This document shows positions 35,252 through 48,345 of a stretch of DNA of 64,000 nucleotides, in pieces. This stretch comes from Gibbula magus (Eukaryota > Mollusca > Gastropoda > Trochida > Trochidae). The DNA lies in the NCBI GenBank assembly GCA_936450465.1, contig OW388304.1, positions 39,461,593 to 39,525,592 of the forward strand, in the 5' to 3' direction. Under the pieces are notes generated by a model. The model saw only the letters and a list, made by a program, of their open reading frames with translations. It made no database searches and was not told the origin of the DNA. The translations under genes were made by a program, and so were the position numbers. Each line of letters starts with the position of its first letter. Within the stretch, counting starts at the first letter, position 1.

Positions 35252-38200
35252 TTGAGTTCTTAAAACCCAGCTTAATCTAATTTCGTGGCATGTTTGATGT
35301 TATTCAATGAGATCCTTTGGCATGACATTAATACACAGAACACGTTAATGCTGAAAACATGGACAGACATGAGGAATACAACAATGGAAATACATTCTCT
35401 TTTGTTTGGTTTGCATATTTGAATTAAGTAACTCGTCGTTCCTTAAGGTAAAACTGTTTAAAATCTGAATGTTTGCATCATTTCCTGATGTCATTTGTCA
35501 TTCTGTTATACCATGGGTCATGTTGACATACTAATTATTGATACATCGACAACCATATAATATATTTATGACATCACAAACTCATAGCATATCAGCAATG
35601 TTCTAAACAGATTATTGTCATGCATTCTAATTACCTAACCATAATGTAAAACATAAAACCCAACAAAGAGTCAGGGAAAATGCCAAACACCTCACCTGTG
35701 AGACGAAATGTTGTGACGATGTACATGTTCCAGTATTTCAGCAAATTTTGAGAACCTTAAATCGTGCTTTCAAAAGGAGAAGGTGATTTTTCAGAAAACG
35801 ATCCTTAAATAAATAAGATGATTAAATTATGATGAGACGATTTCTTCAAAAGACAGCCGCGCCTTTTGAGACATGTAAAGACTTGAACTATACTTAAATA
35901 TTCTCTAGACCTGATAAACCCCATGACACTTCTCTACAGATAGGAACATTTGACCGTATTGGTATCAGGATAAGTGTCAAACTCCGTCGCGATATATGTC
36001 CTTCTTTGTTGTTTCTGAAATTTTAAAGCATACACCATAGGTTGCCTTGACATGAGAGTGAGTGAGAGACCTACAGCATCCGAAAAGGCCCCAAGATAAA
36101 TACAGAGAGCTCTTGTGACCCAGCTTCAAACGTCCACTTAATTAATTAACACATGGGTAGAACTTTGAGAAGACAGACAGTTAACAGGGTGACAGATTCA
36201 TTAACTTAGGAGTTTTTGTCTCCCCAGACTCTTGATTAAATTTGAATTTTAAGATTCATTTTTTTAAAATTCAAATTGAAAAACAAGACTTGGTAACTCT
36301 AATGGTTGACACTTAGAATTGTAACTGAGTTTGATCTTAATTTCAAATAATTATGATAAAGTATCATTGTCTTCATAATACATGTATAACCATATAACAT
36401 TCATTACCAAGTACATTGTATATTATTTTCCTCATTCACATTATTATCTACTTGATCACCATCATGATTCTATTTCTATAACACTTTGAACTCTAACCTA
36501 GATGTTTAATTAAATAATTCATATATTGCAATGCATAATCATATAAGAATCACTGTCAACTATTATTGTATAGAAGCCTTAACAATAGTATTTGCTTATA
36601 ACGCATCTACATCTTTCAAGAGCAGTTTAACTATCACTGTCTGCACTACACTCTTCACACATCGAATGCCTCCAGACATCTTGTATTTGTAGATCTTATA
36701 GAGTAAAGCTTCAATAAGCATTCACAGTTTTTTTCTCCCACATCAATTCACATCATGTCTGGTTTCTATCAAAGGCTGATATTCTTTTCATGAGAAGAGC
36801 TCTGAACGGCCTTTTCCAGTTCCCTCTTGTTGTCGTATTAAGTTCAATCCTCATGAAAGCAGTGACTTAATGGCCTCGGATCTTCAACAATTATTTAATT
36901 TACATTAGCCGCCAATCCTCGATGATTTGGAATGCCTGGTAGGCTCTGTTTAAGCCGGAACTGATAAGGCACGTCTGTGAAAACATTGTCTTTAGTAAAA
37001 TGCTGATAGGGTGCTTAAATGTTTCAAATCATCTGAAAATATTTCTTTGATAATCAAGAATTTTACTCATTTGACATTACTTCTTGCCACTAATGTCTGT
37101 AGTTTTGCAGGCCTATTGGAGGGCATTTGTATTCATGAACTCAACGTTTTTTTATGATAGTGTGAGATGCGTACACTTTCTTCAATGATAGTTCACTAAT
37201 TTAGTTTTAATAACTTATACTTATAAATAATCTCAGAAACTTCGTTGTTAATTAAATAAAACCATGCATTATTGTTTGATTATACATGTTTTTTAAAACC
37301 AAATACACATAGAGTGGATATAGATCAACCAAGTCAATTAAAAGTTAAAACTAGATTCATCAACCTTTCAAAGTTAAAACTATAATAATCAAATATGCTT
37401 AAAATGTTAAATAGACAATAACGAGTATGTTAACATTCATAGAGACAACATATTCTTCAAATTATGAATGAACAGTTGTAATTCCATCTACGATTCGATA
37501 GTTGCTTGATCGAAGACTACATATGTCAGCTAATTCTTGTTTTTGATAAATGTGTGAGCTGCATCTTTAATACCTAAACAAACCCATTAATTTTATACAA
37601 CATGATTTAACGATTAATTGCGGATTTTTGTTGTATAATGCAGAAAATCAAAGCCACCGTGATGAACAATATCAATCATTTTACCACTTGAAAATATTGT
37701 GTTGATGAGAGGAATAATGGCTGAATAAACATAAATTTTATTTCAATTCACGATGCCCATTGTTTGCAATTAAGAAATCTCATCATATAACATCTAAATC
37801 AAATGTTATCAGGAGTCTTAAATAAATCATCAGATTGCTGTATCAATCACAACCAGGCACGGGAGCTGTGATTTCAATATTGATATACCATTTGTCAGTG
37901 GTCTTTATCAGATTATCACAGTAACGAAACCTTGGTGGAGTTGTATTCCGAAACTGGTATCATGATATCGCTTATTGGCAGCTTGTTAAATTATATCATC
38001 AAATACGGGAAATGTCCTCCTGTTTGGTCAATGCCCATAACGGTTCCTAGTTCTCGTTTGTTAAGTAGATGTTGGCGACAGAGTGACAGACAACACAAAT
38101 CAAATTGTTGAAATACATGGGTGGTCCTTTGCTCGCGAGAACAGCGAGAGCATGTAATCATTGACAGTCAGTTTATGTATCTCTTGCTTACAAAATGTTC

Positions 38201-38780
38201 CAAACCTGAGAAAGTATTCTTCAAACAATAGATTTTACTGCAAGATTATTGAGTTGTTGTTTGCAAACGTTTTGAAACCATGACATATTCTTCAGAACAC
38301 ATGAAACAAATTAAATCCTGCATTACCTGAAAAATGATAGTTGAGACAGAAAGTCTATACATTGATCCATGCAGACTTGTTCAAGCTTAAATAATAATTT
38401 AATATGACGCTGCCTAAATCCTGAGATATTTTTTAAATAAAGGAAGATACATGTAAGAACGTGTTCTTAAAATCTTTCACACCTTAAGGTTTACCTTTTG
38501 CATAGATAAGTAAAATAAATGAATAATTTGAGTAATAATTGATAACTTAATAACTCTAAAAACATTCTTTCATGTTTATGCATCGTTTAGCATTGTACTT
38601 TTTAAATCGTATAACAGCACCAATCCATAGAAGGGTATGTATTGAAAGTCAATTGAAATTTATTTTTGTGCCTGAAGTATAGATTGAATTGATTAAAGAT
38701 AAACACAGAAGTAGACAACTTAAGGTTGTAAATGCTATTATTACCCACGTGGTACTTCGGAAAGGGGTTTCGTAACAATC

Positions 38781-38806
38781 TGTTATGACACATATGTGTC
38801 ATAACA
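38781..38806. repeat. Perfect 26-base palindrome, B2
   Basis: TGTTATGACACAT followed directly by its reverse complement ATGTGTCATAACA. In B1 (16824-16843) 20 bases remain perfect, with one change (GC for GT) in the left outer part. It lies about 280 bases upstream of the terminal exon. Confidence 0.8.
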
Positions 38807-39088
38807 CCTTCAAGTAATTTGATTGGCTAACGATGAAATTTGACACTGCCTGGACTACTTTATTCATTCAGAAAATGAACATGTATTCATTCATGAAATT
38901 ACACGTAAGGACAACACTTTGATCTATAATTAATGTTTATCTCATTCTTCAGTTAATTCACGAAATCGTATTCACCGCAATGATTGATTTTAATCAATAA
39001 TTAACATATAAAATGAACAGAGCAGAGCTAATAAGCACAAACTTGAGAATACAGCAATAGTTTTTCTCTTTCTTTCTCTTACTGTTAG

Positions 39089-39449
39089 TGAGATTGCAAC
39101 GAAACGCTATTCTCAGTCTCCCAATGAAAACAATGTGTACGTAAGGATACACAGTGACTTAAAAAACCTAAAGGAAGAGCATTTCAACGGTGATGTTCAT
39201 GTACAGCTTACATTTAATGAGGTTGTTTTCCATTTGTTTACATATTTCGACGACGAGAAACAAGGAAATTGTTTCTGCCATGACATGACGCTATTCAAAA
39301 GACAGATAACTCTCATCGCCTGTCCTCTAGCAGTGAAAGTTTATATTGTGTATGCTTCCTTCAGAATGACTAGTCCAACTGTTCATACCGAGCATCATAA
39401 ATTAATTGGAATTGTAGAATGGTTTCATTTTAAAAGTGTGAATATTTAA
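39089..39449 (+). CDS. Terminal exon of an unrecognised protein gene (B2)
   Basis: A long pyrimidine tract ending CTTACTGTTAG is followed by one base and then 119 codons to TAA. Motifs in order are ATKRYSQSPNENNVYVRIHS, NGDVHVQLTFNEVV, FTYFDDEKQGNCFCHD, LFKRQITLIACPLAVKVYIV and PTVHTEHHKLIGIVEWF. Three Cys and alternating hydrophobic residues suggest a beta-rich domain. AATAAA lies 77 bases after the stop. The partner in B1 is shifted. Upstream exons have not been identified; the intron phase is 2. I considered the hemocyanin C-terminal beta domain and TRAF/MATH-like folds, but no diagnostic motif supports either. Confidence 0.5.
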
Positions 39450-39526
39450 TGTATAGCTGTCGCAGGGTTGATATTACTCTGCTCTCCAATTCCTTTATAG
39501 GGACAACACACATATACTTAAAGTTC

Positions 39527-39532
39527 AATAAA
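39527..39532 (+). terminator. Poly(A) signal AATAAA, B2 terminal exon
   Basis: AATAAA in TTCAATAAATCG, conserved in B1 at 17446-17451 in the same context, at a suitable distance after the stop codon of the terminal exon. Confidence 0.4.
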
Positions 39533-42500
39533 TCGTATGAAAAACAAGTTGGTAATAAATAGGATACACGACTTATTGCACTTTCATTTTTAAGTTTGTG
39601 GCTCGTGAAATAATTTTGGTTCATCTCTAGCGAAGGCTCGAGACAACAAAGCAGATTTATTTCACTCGGGATATAAACTTGATATGAAAGGGGATATTTT
39701 AAAGTTAGATATTTTATAGATATCAGTGTCTTTACATACAGTTGTATCTGATTTATTGATAAAGCTAAGAAAGCCGATACCACGAGCTTCGTTATTTATG
39801 TTATATTTATAAGATGAGACACTTGTGTTATATACACGTATTCTGTTTAACTTAAAGATTTGATCTTTAAATCAGTCACCTTTGATGTCCATAAAGTTTC
39901 AATTAATTATTGATACTTAAATTTGTAATTGTTTAAACCTTATTAAATAAAAAAATTATGTAGTGCAGAAATACTACGTTGAATGTTTTAAATAGTTATG
40001 TGAACTCTCATATCACATGCGAGAAACAAGTTAATAAAACTAATACTTTCATGCTGTACATCTTAATCTTTTGAATAAATCCTGTCCCCTTCTGTATAAA
40101 AGATCTTGGAATCGGTTTTAAAGATCTTCGAATACGACTTTACATATTTGACAATGCTATGGTATTGACACAACTCACTGAACAAATAAACACAACAAAT
40201 ATTTCAAATACTTTCCTGATGTACAATGTAAGTTATAGACCTATAGACAACATGCGAGAGAAAGGCATGGTTGAAGAACATCACTATCACTTGCGAAAAT
40301 GCAGCCTCATGTTATACAGGAATATTACTTAATCAAAGGTAAAATAGTTGTATAAGAAAATAATAAATTCAATATATATCCCACGTGTTTTCCATACAAA
40401 TTCGCTGAAGTCCGTAATAGATTCACTACATCCAGCCTAATTGAAGGAACAGTTGGTTAAAAAGACATCACGAATCGAATATGGATTAACATGTATTTTA
40501 TTTGAGAAGGAACCTTTGTCATAATGTAATATAGTTGTATTTTGAATCATTTTCAATCAGTCACACAGCCCCCGGGTCAGTTTTTTATCTCGATGTAATC
40601 AGCCCCCTACTGTGTACTGACCGCAGCTACATGGAATACGTGCTGTTTGGATTAATCAAATCAGATAATAGCGACTGTTGGAGATGGTTATATCGAAGCT
40701 TAACTCTGATGCCTGTTTATGTGACACAAACTTAACTATTACCTGAAAAAGTGAATAATATATTGTTAAAATATAAACCATTTAGACAGCGAAAATATAG
40801 TGTATATCAAATTCTGCCAAAATAAAATTTAAAGAAAGTGTAAAATATTTTGACAATTTGACATGTTTTCATTTTACAAATTCGCTGTCAGTTCAAAATT
40901 ATAGTACTGATTTAAGATAAGATAGATAAATCTTTATTGCCTGTTAGCAAATTGGTTCACGTCTGAGTGAGCATACATACAAAATTATACACATTCATTT
41001 ATAATAAATAAATGGAATATATACATGTACATGGTTATATAACAAAAAGTATGATGATGGGAACATTAAGCTAATTCATTATAGTAATTGACTTTGGTAC
41101 AAAAGACATTTGATAACGTTTGGTTTTACACTTGGGGACATTAAACCGACGGACGGAGGGTAACGATTCGAAATATTCATGTAAAACATGTGAAGGGTCA
41201 CTGATAATGTTTTAAGCTACATTTTGAGCCTGTCCTTCATGAAGTTCATCTAATGTCTTAAAGATACGATTAGAAATTGTCTCTCCTTGTTTGATGATCT
41301 GATTTTATGTGTTTCTATTTGTTAGTTACAGTGAAGTGTAGAATTGATATATTTTCGTGTTTTCATTTTAAAAATTAGCTGTCAGTTCAAACTATAGAAA
41401 TAAATTACCTCGCCCTTTGTGGTAAACCATCCAATCAATTCAATAGTGTGTCTTCTCTCCTAAGAAGTTAAACAATGAACATAACTAGTATCATTTAGCA
41501 TTAGTATAAATAGTTACCATATGTTACAGTTAATAAGGTGGGTAATTGACTATTCATAATCTTTGAGAATATAAAATGTTGATATTGTAGACAAATACTT
41601 GCCAAGATATAAAACTGTTTCAGCATGAAAAGAAGACTCCCCACACCGGAACATTATCAAATTATTCCATTTGTCAATTTATCATTCATTTCATTATGAA
41701 ATTTATGTTCATTTTGTAGTTTATTCTTTCTTTGGATTTTTGTCTTTCTATTTCTAAAAAGTAAACCTTTCTTCAGTTTGAATAAGTGTAAGTATTTGTC
41801 AAAGTATTTTCTTTGTGCCTTGTTTTTATTTTCATTGACAAACATGGATGCACGAGATACTATTATAATCTAAAAATATATAAACAGCATGTTATAGGTA
41901 ATGATAAGAGCCCATTGGAGTCATCTGTGTAAATCATGTTAATGTTTTATCCAAACGGATGTTTCGTTTCGTGACGAAAACAATTTGATAAGGACACAAT
42001 AATCTATTTGCAATAATTGAAGTGAATGTCTAATGTAATAAGTGTTGTGTTGTATTTATCAATTTGTATTTGTCACATTCGGTGTTATTTAAAGCCTGTT
42101 GTAAATCAGATATTCAAAACTCATTTACTAGAAATTCTAAATTAGAACTAATGATTTAACATTAAAGGCAAAATATATAAATATTTCAGTGTGACAGTTT
42201 CGATCAAATTTGTAAAAATATTTTAAAATACTTTCAAATCATGGAACAATCATGTTTTCGAACATAAAATACATATCAATCTTATCAATTATGAAATTTA
42301 TAAATTGACAAAATTTGCTAATCTGCTAAAATATTATTACTAAATTCAATTTTACATATTCACTTCATCAATTGAAATTTGTTGTTACTTGATAGCTTTC
42401 ACGAGATTGATGTAGAGGCATAAGATTTGAAAATATCCAATTTGAAGTTGAATAATCTTATTTGCATTTCATATTTATTATACTCGACATCCGTCGATGG

Positions 42501-44347
42501 TTAGATTATAATAGATTGTGTAGACTCTTAAAGTGTGTTGTTATGATTTTAAATGGCAGTTTCCATTATAGATTCGCAAAGTCAAACGATATTCATCTCA
42601 TTTATTCCATAGTATATGATAACATAAGACCATTGACAAACTCATTACTTACTCAAGACTATTATAAATTTTATGAGATCAATTTTAAAGCAATAACGTT
42701 TACCACATTTGCTATCAAAAGGTTCCTTTAAGTTGCAGTCAGTTCGAATTCAAATACACTACATCTTAAGACTATCTTTGGAATCTTACTTTTTTATGAT
42801 CAAGGGAATATTTGAAATTAATATATCATACATGGAAAAAACAAATTAGTTAAATTAATACCACGTTGAAGTTTCCCCCCTCTAAATGCAAGGGAAAATG
42901 AATACTGAATTTTGGGATAAACTCTTTCATCATAGTATTTTCTTGCATATGAATCAACAATTTCACAAGGGTAATTTACCTTGCTCAAATCAAAATTAAC
43001 TCTTGCATTTTATTGTATTTGAAAACCTTATAAAAGGGAATTAAACCAGAAGAAACATCATTAGTATGAAATTCGGCATGTTTATTAATTCTTTAGTTGA
43101 GTACAGAAATAGTCATTGTACCTGGAAACATAATCCTCAAATCAGGATGTTAGATGTTAGGTAGCTTCCAAATCACATTTGTGAATATCGTTTGCAAATA
43201 TTACGCCTAAAAATATTAAAAACATGAACATTATATAAATGAACAAATGTAAAGTTTCTTATTGATATATAGATACACCGTGCATTTTAACAAATAACTG
43301 TATAAGCAACTCGAGTAAATAAAAAATATTGCATGAGAAAATATTGTAATAATCAACAAATTGTACTTATTTTATCTATGCAATCAATTGATGGAAGGAG
43401 ATACAATTACATCTGTATTAGCTCCCTTGATATCTCAACATATGATTGTTTTTAACTTCATTTATGAACGTTTCAATATTGAATGAAAAAACAATTGCTT
43501 TGACTATTGACATTTATTACTCGAAAATATCAATGTATTGCATCTACAATACATTTTATAATTTCGTATGTAAATATACACATACATATATTTATATAAT
43601 AAAACCGGACTTTACTACTAAGATGAATTAATCAAGACAAGTTGTGACATAGTTGAAAATGAAAGTAAATTATATACAGTAAATAAAATCTGATAATAAG
43701 GTAATGAGTTTTCGATTATCATGTTCTTGTCAAATTAAACATTAAACATATAAATCAAACTATTTTAATACATAGTACACAATCAAACGCAGAAAGATTT
43801 CAGTACAACTTGTATTAAAAGAACTGGACATTTAATAGTAAATTACCGACATATTTGACGTATTGCCACTGACAATTGACTCATTAAGAAATCACTTTTG
43901 GCGCAAAAAAGACAGGAAGTGACATTGTTATATCTCTTCTGTATGCACCAGGTTTTCTGAGACAACACAAAATCAGGCTGGTAGCATTGACTGAAGGATC
44001 ATTAACCAGTAATGAACAGATATTTAAAACAGTTTTGCTGTTGAATTCATAAGAGACACCAGCCTGAATATCTGAACTTGGCTGTTAAATAACAATAGTT
44101 GTATTAACTCAGTCATCCACTCTCAAGGTCCTGTTTAGCTTTATCATCGAAAGTATTGATTGTAGCAGTGGACGTGTGAGGTCATATAGAATGGTTTTAG
44201 ATCGCTGATTCAACAAAGCTGAACCATTGAATTTATTTTTCTGAAATTTCAGATTGTTTAATTGATCTTTTATATGCTTCATACATCGATACCGACATCT
44301 GTTAGCCTTTCATTCTATCACTGAAAAAGTTGAATTCGATTATACAG

Positions 44348-44494
44348 ACACACATAAAACAAATCAAATGGAAAAAGTCATCTAAGTTTGATGATCAGTT
44401 ATATTTGCAAGCACTATAAAGATTTAATACGCCATGAGAAATTGTTCATATAAATCGGGAGCTTTATTCACTCTTTTACCAGATTAGCTCAGAA
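44348..44494 (+). pseudogene. Broken A3 copy of the helical 147-nt exon
   Basis: Same length and same splice-like ends as the A2 copy. GCACTATAA gives an in-frame TAA, and CCATGAGAA gives the TGA shared with A1. The shared stop suggests that A1 and A3 derive from one dead version, or that conversion spread it. Confidence 0.38.
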
Positions 44495-44586
44495 GTAAGG
44501 AAGCAGGATTGAACTTCGATAGAATTCGCATTCTGGAACATAAAGCTAATTTTTTGCTTGAACTGAATTTGAACTTTTATTTCCAG

Positions 44587-44782
44587 TTATGTGTTCTACA
44601 ATGACTTTGGTTCTTTTAATAATTTCAGGTAATATCAACTTTCATGAATATCAATAAAACAAAATGAATTTGATATTTTATCTTCATTTACACGAAATCC
44701 AGTACTCGGGTTTATAAGTAATTCTACTATGACTGGACATCCTTTATATCATGCATCTACTATGCCTTCTTTTTCATGAAAT
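44587..44782 (+). CDS. A3 counterpart of the 42-nt exon and following block
   Basis: The 42-nt block 44587-44628 is identical to A1. The second block begins at 44703 after a 74-base gap ending in CGAAATCCAG and reads as in A1, with Gln-to-His and Leu-to-Ser changes before TGA. Conservation of both splice-like ends in three copies is visible; coding function is inferred only. Confidence 0.22.
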
Positions 44783-45179
44783 TAATTTGCAGAATATTTC
44801 TTCAAAATAGAAAATAAAATTAATTAAGCTTAAGCTAAGCTTGTCATCATTCAGTGGGATTCCTTGGCAACAATACAATGACACCATTTACGTTGGCGCT
44901 GCTGACATCATAATCGTTATTAAAGCATCATAACGTTTTATTACGGCCTTGCCATCTTTGGTATGTGTCTAGAACTTGAATAATTTATTCTTGATAAGAT
45001 ATCGTATTGATATTTGTGTGAAGAATTGATAGAAAGACATTTTGCAATATTAGGTTAGTTATGTTGACGATTAAATATCACAAGTAAAGACACACCATCT
45101 TAACACTTACAAGGTCAGGTCTTTGAAGGGCATTTAGAAGTGGTATACATAAGAACAGGAAGATTTTCTGTATAACAAC

Positions 45180-45300
45180 GTCTTTAATGTGAAAATACAC
45201 GACGTTTCGGAGTACACACACTCCTTCATCAGGTTGAAGTTAAAGAAATAACAAAATATGGTACATTTATATAGCAAACAAAACAATGGTGAGGAAACTC
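45180..45300 (+). mobile_element. Remnant with ACGACGTTTCGGAGTAC motif, A3
   Basis: Longer form of the remnant at 4925: TTTAATGTGAAAATACACGA, CGTTTCGGAGTAC, CTCCTTCATCAGG, then AAATATGGTACATTTATATA. Looks like one end of a dispersed element; class unknown. Confidence 0.3.
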
Positions 45301-45311
45301 AATCAGGGAGA

Positions 45312-45414
45312 TTAACATGCATGAGAATGGTATACAATGGGGATTTGTAATACAAACATGATGGGGGTGAAGCATGAGAATGGTATACAATGAGGATTTG
45401 CAATACAAACATGA
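45312..45414 (+). repeat. Two-unit minisatellite, A3
   Basis: Same units as in A2 (GAATGGTATACAATG and GGATTTG.AATACAAACATGA), ending directly in the G tract. Confidence 0.6.
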
Positions 45415-45450
45415 GGGGGGGGGGGGGGGGGGGGGGGGGGGGAGGGGGGG
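45415..45450 (+). repeat. G28 A G7 tract, A3
   Basis: 28 consecutive G, one A, seven G. The A2 copy has CATGCAGTAGTAAGTAG at this point with no run. A sequencing or assembly length error is possible for such a tract. Confidence 0.9.
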
Positions 45451-45566
45451 AAGTAGATAAACAATGGCTTGTAAGCTTTATTGAAGAAGTAAATAAACAC
45501 ACATGATGAAACGAGGGCCAATTGGCTTTATTGAAATTGTTAAACGAATAATAATTACAGTTGATT

Positions 45567-45607
45567 GGAAGAGTGGCCACCCACATCAACAATTGGCCTC
45601 TCTTTCC
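45567..45607 (+). repeat. Hairpin with arms around GGCC, A3
   Basis: Same orientation as A1: GAAGAGTGGCC, loop ACCCACATCAACAATT, then GGCCTCTCTTTCC. One arm carries a G-to-T change that breaks perfect pairing. Confidence 0.7.
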
Positions 45608-46524
45608 ATTTCACGAAATCAGGCCTTTTGGTAAAATAAAGTTTACATAACTGAAATCCTCATCATGATAGAATACAGATAAGCCTACAATTTTTTAAAA
45701 TCAAAGACGTGTTATACTGGCATGGATTGATAGCAAGTTAATATATTGAGATCTCTGTTCTCAGCGTGTTAGTTTAGTCAGTGAACGTTATGTACTGTCA
45801 AACAACTAATATACATACATCTTCAACTAATGTTTTCATAATGCTACTGTTAGTAAAACCTCTTGACGGGAACATAGTATTGTATTCATCACATGACGAT
45901 TTTACATGTATTTTTATATTTATCAGTATCAGTAGATTTTGTCAATGGGAACATAGTCTCAAATCATGCTCTTGACACTCTAGAGTGTCAGTATAATCGT
46001 TGGATTTAAAAATTAACTCAGTTTATCAGTATATTTTGTTCATGAGAAATAATCTCAAATCATGCATTTACATGTATTTTCAATTGATATTTCATAACTC
46101 AGAATGTCAGCATAATCTTTCGATTGAAAAATAGTATCATATCAAACCAGTTCTTTACAAATAGACAATGCATTTATAACTATAAACAAAGCTAATTATC
46201 CTATCCTTTCATTGACACACCTATCGTCATTAAGGTGTGTCACTATAAGCCAATATCATATATCATAATTCTAGCTTGAACAAAAGTAACATTGATAAAT
46301 GTGTACAATGAATATTTCTAGAGAGGTGGTGGTTTTACAGCATCTCAAAAAAAGAAAAGAATGATTAGATTATGATGATACAATTTCTTCAAAGGAGTCT
46401 CTTTTACATCACAATCGTGTCTCTAGAGACATGTAGAAACCTCAGCAATCACTCACTACTCTCTAGACATCGACTCGGCTGATGGAGGAGTTCAATAATC
46501 TAATAGTTTCTCTCTTACCTCCAG

Positions 46525-46598
46525 CTTAGTAGGACATCAGGTTTACACACATGTGGAATTTCTCTTGAAGCTGTTATCAGGCAAACAGAGTGAATGTC
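46525..46598 (+). pseudogene. 74-nt exon-like block, A3, donor changed
   Basis: Acceptor intact. The frame reads LVGHQVYTHVEFLLKLLSGK. The donor GTGAGT has become ATGAGT; an upstream GTGAAT could still serve. Confidence 0.28.
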
Positions 46599-47150
46599 AT
46601 GAGTTCTTGAAAAACAGCTTTATCTAATTCTTGGGCATTTTTGTTTTTATTCAATCAGATCCCTTAGTATAACATGTATACACTGAGCAAGTTAAATCTG
46701 AAATCGTTGATTGATGTGTGGAATATAAGTTTTTGGGAATACGTTGTGTGTTTGGTAGCTTTGACTATCTGAATGAATTAACTCAGCTTACCTTAAGGCG
46801 AAAGTGTTTTTCATCAGGATGTTTGCAGTTTTCATTCCCCATTGCCGTAATAAGAAGGTTCTCATTTTGTAATTTACATGAATCATATGGGCATATCATA
46901 ATTGACACTATCTACGACAATTGATGATATTTATAAAATTGCAAACTTATACAGCAGTATAAACATATAACTGTTATATATTCAAATTCAAATTCTAACC
47001 TTTATGTAAAACAATGTAATTGCATGAGGCCATTACGTTTCAACATGTCTTCGCTTCGGAAAGAAAAGCAAACAGCAAAATTGAGGGATGTGTTTAGCTT
47101 AAAGCTAACACTGAACAATACACTGCTTCGGCCCCGACTTCATCTAGACA

Positions 47151-47472
47151 GGGGGCGGGATAGCGCAGTGGTTAGTGCGTTCGGCTTTGGATCAAGACGT
47201 CTGGGGTTCGAATCCGGTCAGGGGCACGGCAATTATGTAGTAGTCTGCAGTAGAGAACTGTTCTACACGCAGTAAGGTTTGGGTGCAATGCTACACTGAA
47301 TTTAAGCGTAGTGCCACCCATGGTTCGCTAGTTGCAGCCGTTGCTCGCAGGTTTCACCGCAATGCACAGTCACATGGCTTTGCGGGCTTTCTCCCTGCCA
47401 TAATACTAGCAGCCGCGATATAAGTGAAATACTCTTGAAAGCGGGGTTTAACCAAACTCACCTTACCTCACC
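47151..47472 (+). mobile_element. tRNA-headed SINE, A3 first site
   Basis: Best preserved head of the shared first site: GGGGGCGGGATAGCGCAGTG with A and B boxes intact. The tail ends at CACCTTACCTCACCTACTG. Confidence 0.9.
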
Positions 47473-48033
47473 TACTGAACAACATATACCATTGATTGGC
47501 TTGAGTCCAAAAGAAAGTCTTCAATACAAAAAGTCCCTGTGACACAGCTTCAAACGTCCACTTAATTAATTAATACATGGTTAGACTTTTGAAAAAGAGA
47601 CCATTACCAGGGTTCAGATTCATTCCCTTAGGATTGTTTTATCTCTCCAGACGCCTGATTAAATTTGTATTTTTAGATTATTTTTTTTTAACTCAAAGGG
47701 GAAAAAGACTTGATAAATCTCATGGTTTACACTTTGAACTGTAACTGAGATGTTCTATCCTGATTTAAACTATAATATTTTAAATAACCACTATTAATGA
47801 ATATATACATAATATAATCATATAACAATCATCACCAATTACATTTATATATGATTTTCCATATCAATATCTAGTGCAGATTAAACTCTTACTGAAATGT
47901 TTTAGTAACACATTCGATCTAACAGATATAATACAATTCACAATCATACACAATCATAACCAACTATTTTGGTATATAATTATTACCAAATGAGTTTACA
48001 ACATACATTTATCATCATCTTTCTATTACTAGA

Positions 48034-48345
48034 TGGGGCGGGATAGCGCAGTGGTTAGTGCGTTCAGCTTCGGATCAAGACGTCTGTGGTTCGAATCCCG
48101 CCAGGGGCACGGCAACTTTGTCTGCAGTAGAGAACTGTTCTACATGCAGTAAGGTCTGGGTGCAATGCTATACTGAATTTCAGCGTAGTACCACCCATGG
48201 TTAGCTAGTTCCAGCCGATGCTCGCAGGTTTCACCGCAATGCATAGCCACATGTCGTTGCTGGCTTTCTCCCTGCCATAATACTAGCATCCGCGATATAA
48301 GTGAAATACTCTTGAAAGGGGAGTTAAACCCAACTCACCTCACCT
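48034..48345 (+). mobile_element. tRNA-headed SINE, A3 second site
   Basis: Left duplication CTATTACTAGA, right CTGTTACTAGA with one change. It is full length and the most complete of the three copies at this site. Confidence 0.92.

Larger units (their letters stand above)
31741..40344 (+). repeat. Tandem array, half-unit B2
   Basis: Second copy of the B half. It is collinear with B1 and keeps the internal duplication (near 34937-35110 and 35718-35915) and the B-only segment with the terminal exon. Private differences: about 100 bases of B1 near 10153 are replaced by about 250 bases of unrelated sequence (32050-32310); about 130 bases near 33470-33600 include a second copy of a TATTACTTTC-to-GAATCAATAAT stretch; and 38849-38986 is present here but missing in B1. 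The B1 MITE site is empty here (GTTATAGACCTATAG). Confidence 0.88.

Noticed and set aside
39089..39449. Hemocyanin C-terminal beta domain
   Set aside because: No copper-site or hemocyanin functional-unit exons nearby and no diagnostic motif; resemblance was only a general beta-rich look.
45299..45592. Poly-proline frames on the minus strand
   Set aside because: They are the complement of the G tract and minisatellite.
47151..47230. tRNA gene signals (A and B boxes) in several places
   Set aside because: They are heads of SINEs with fixed bodies, tails and target duplications; the cloverleaf is not complete.
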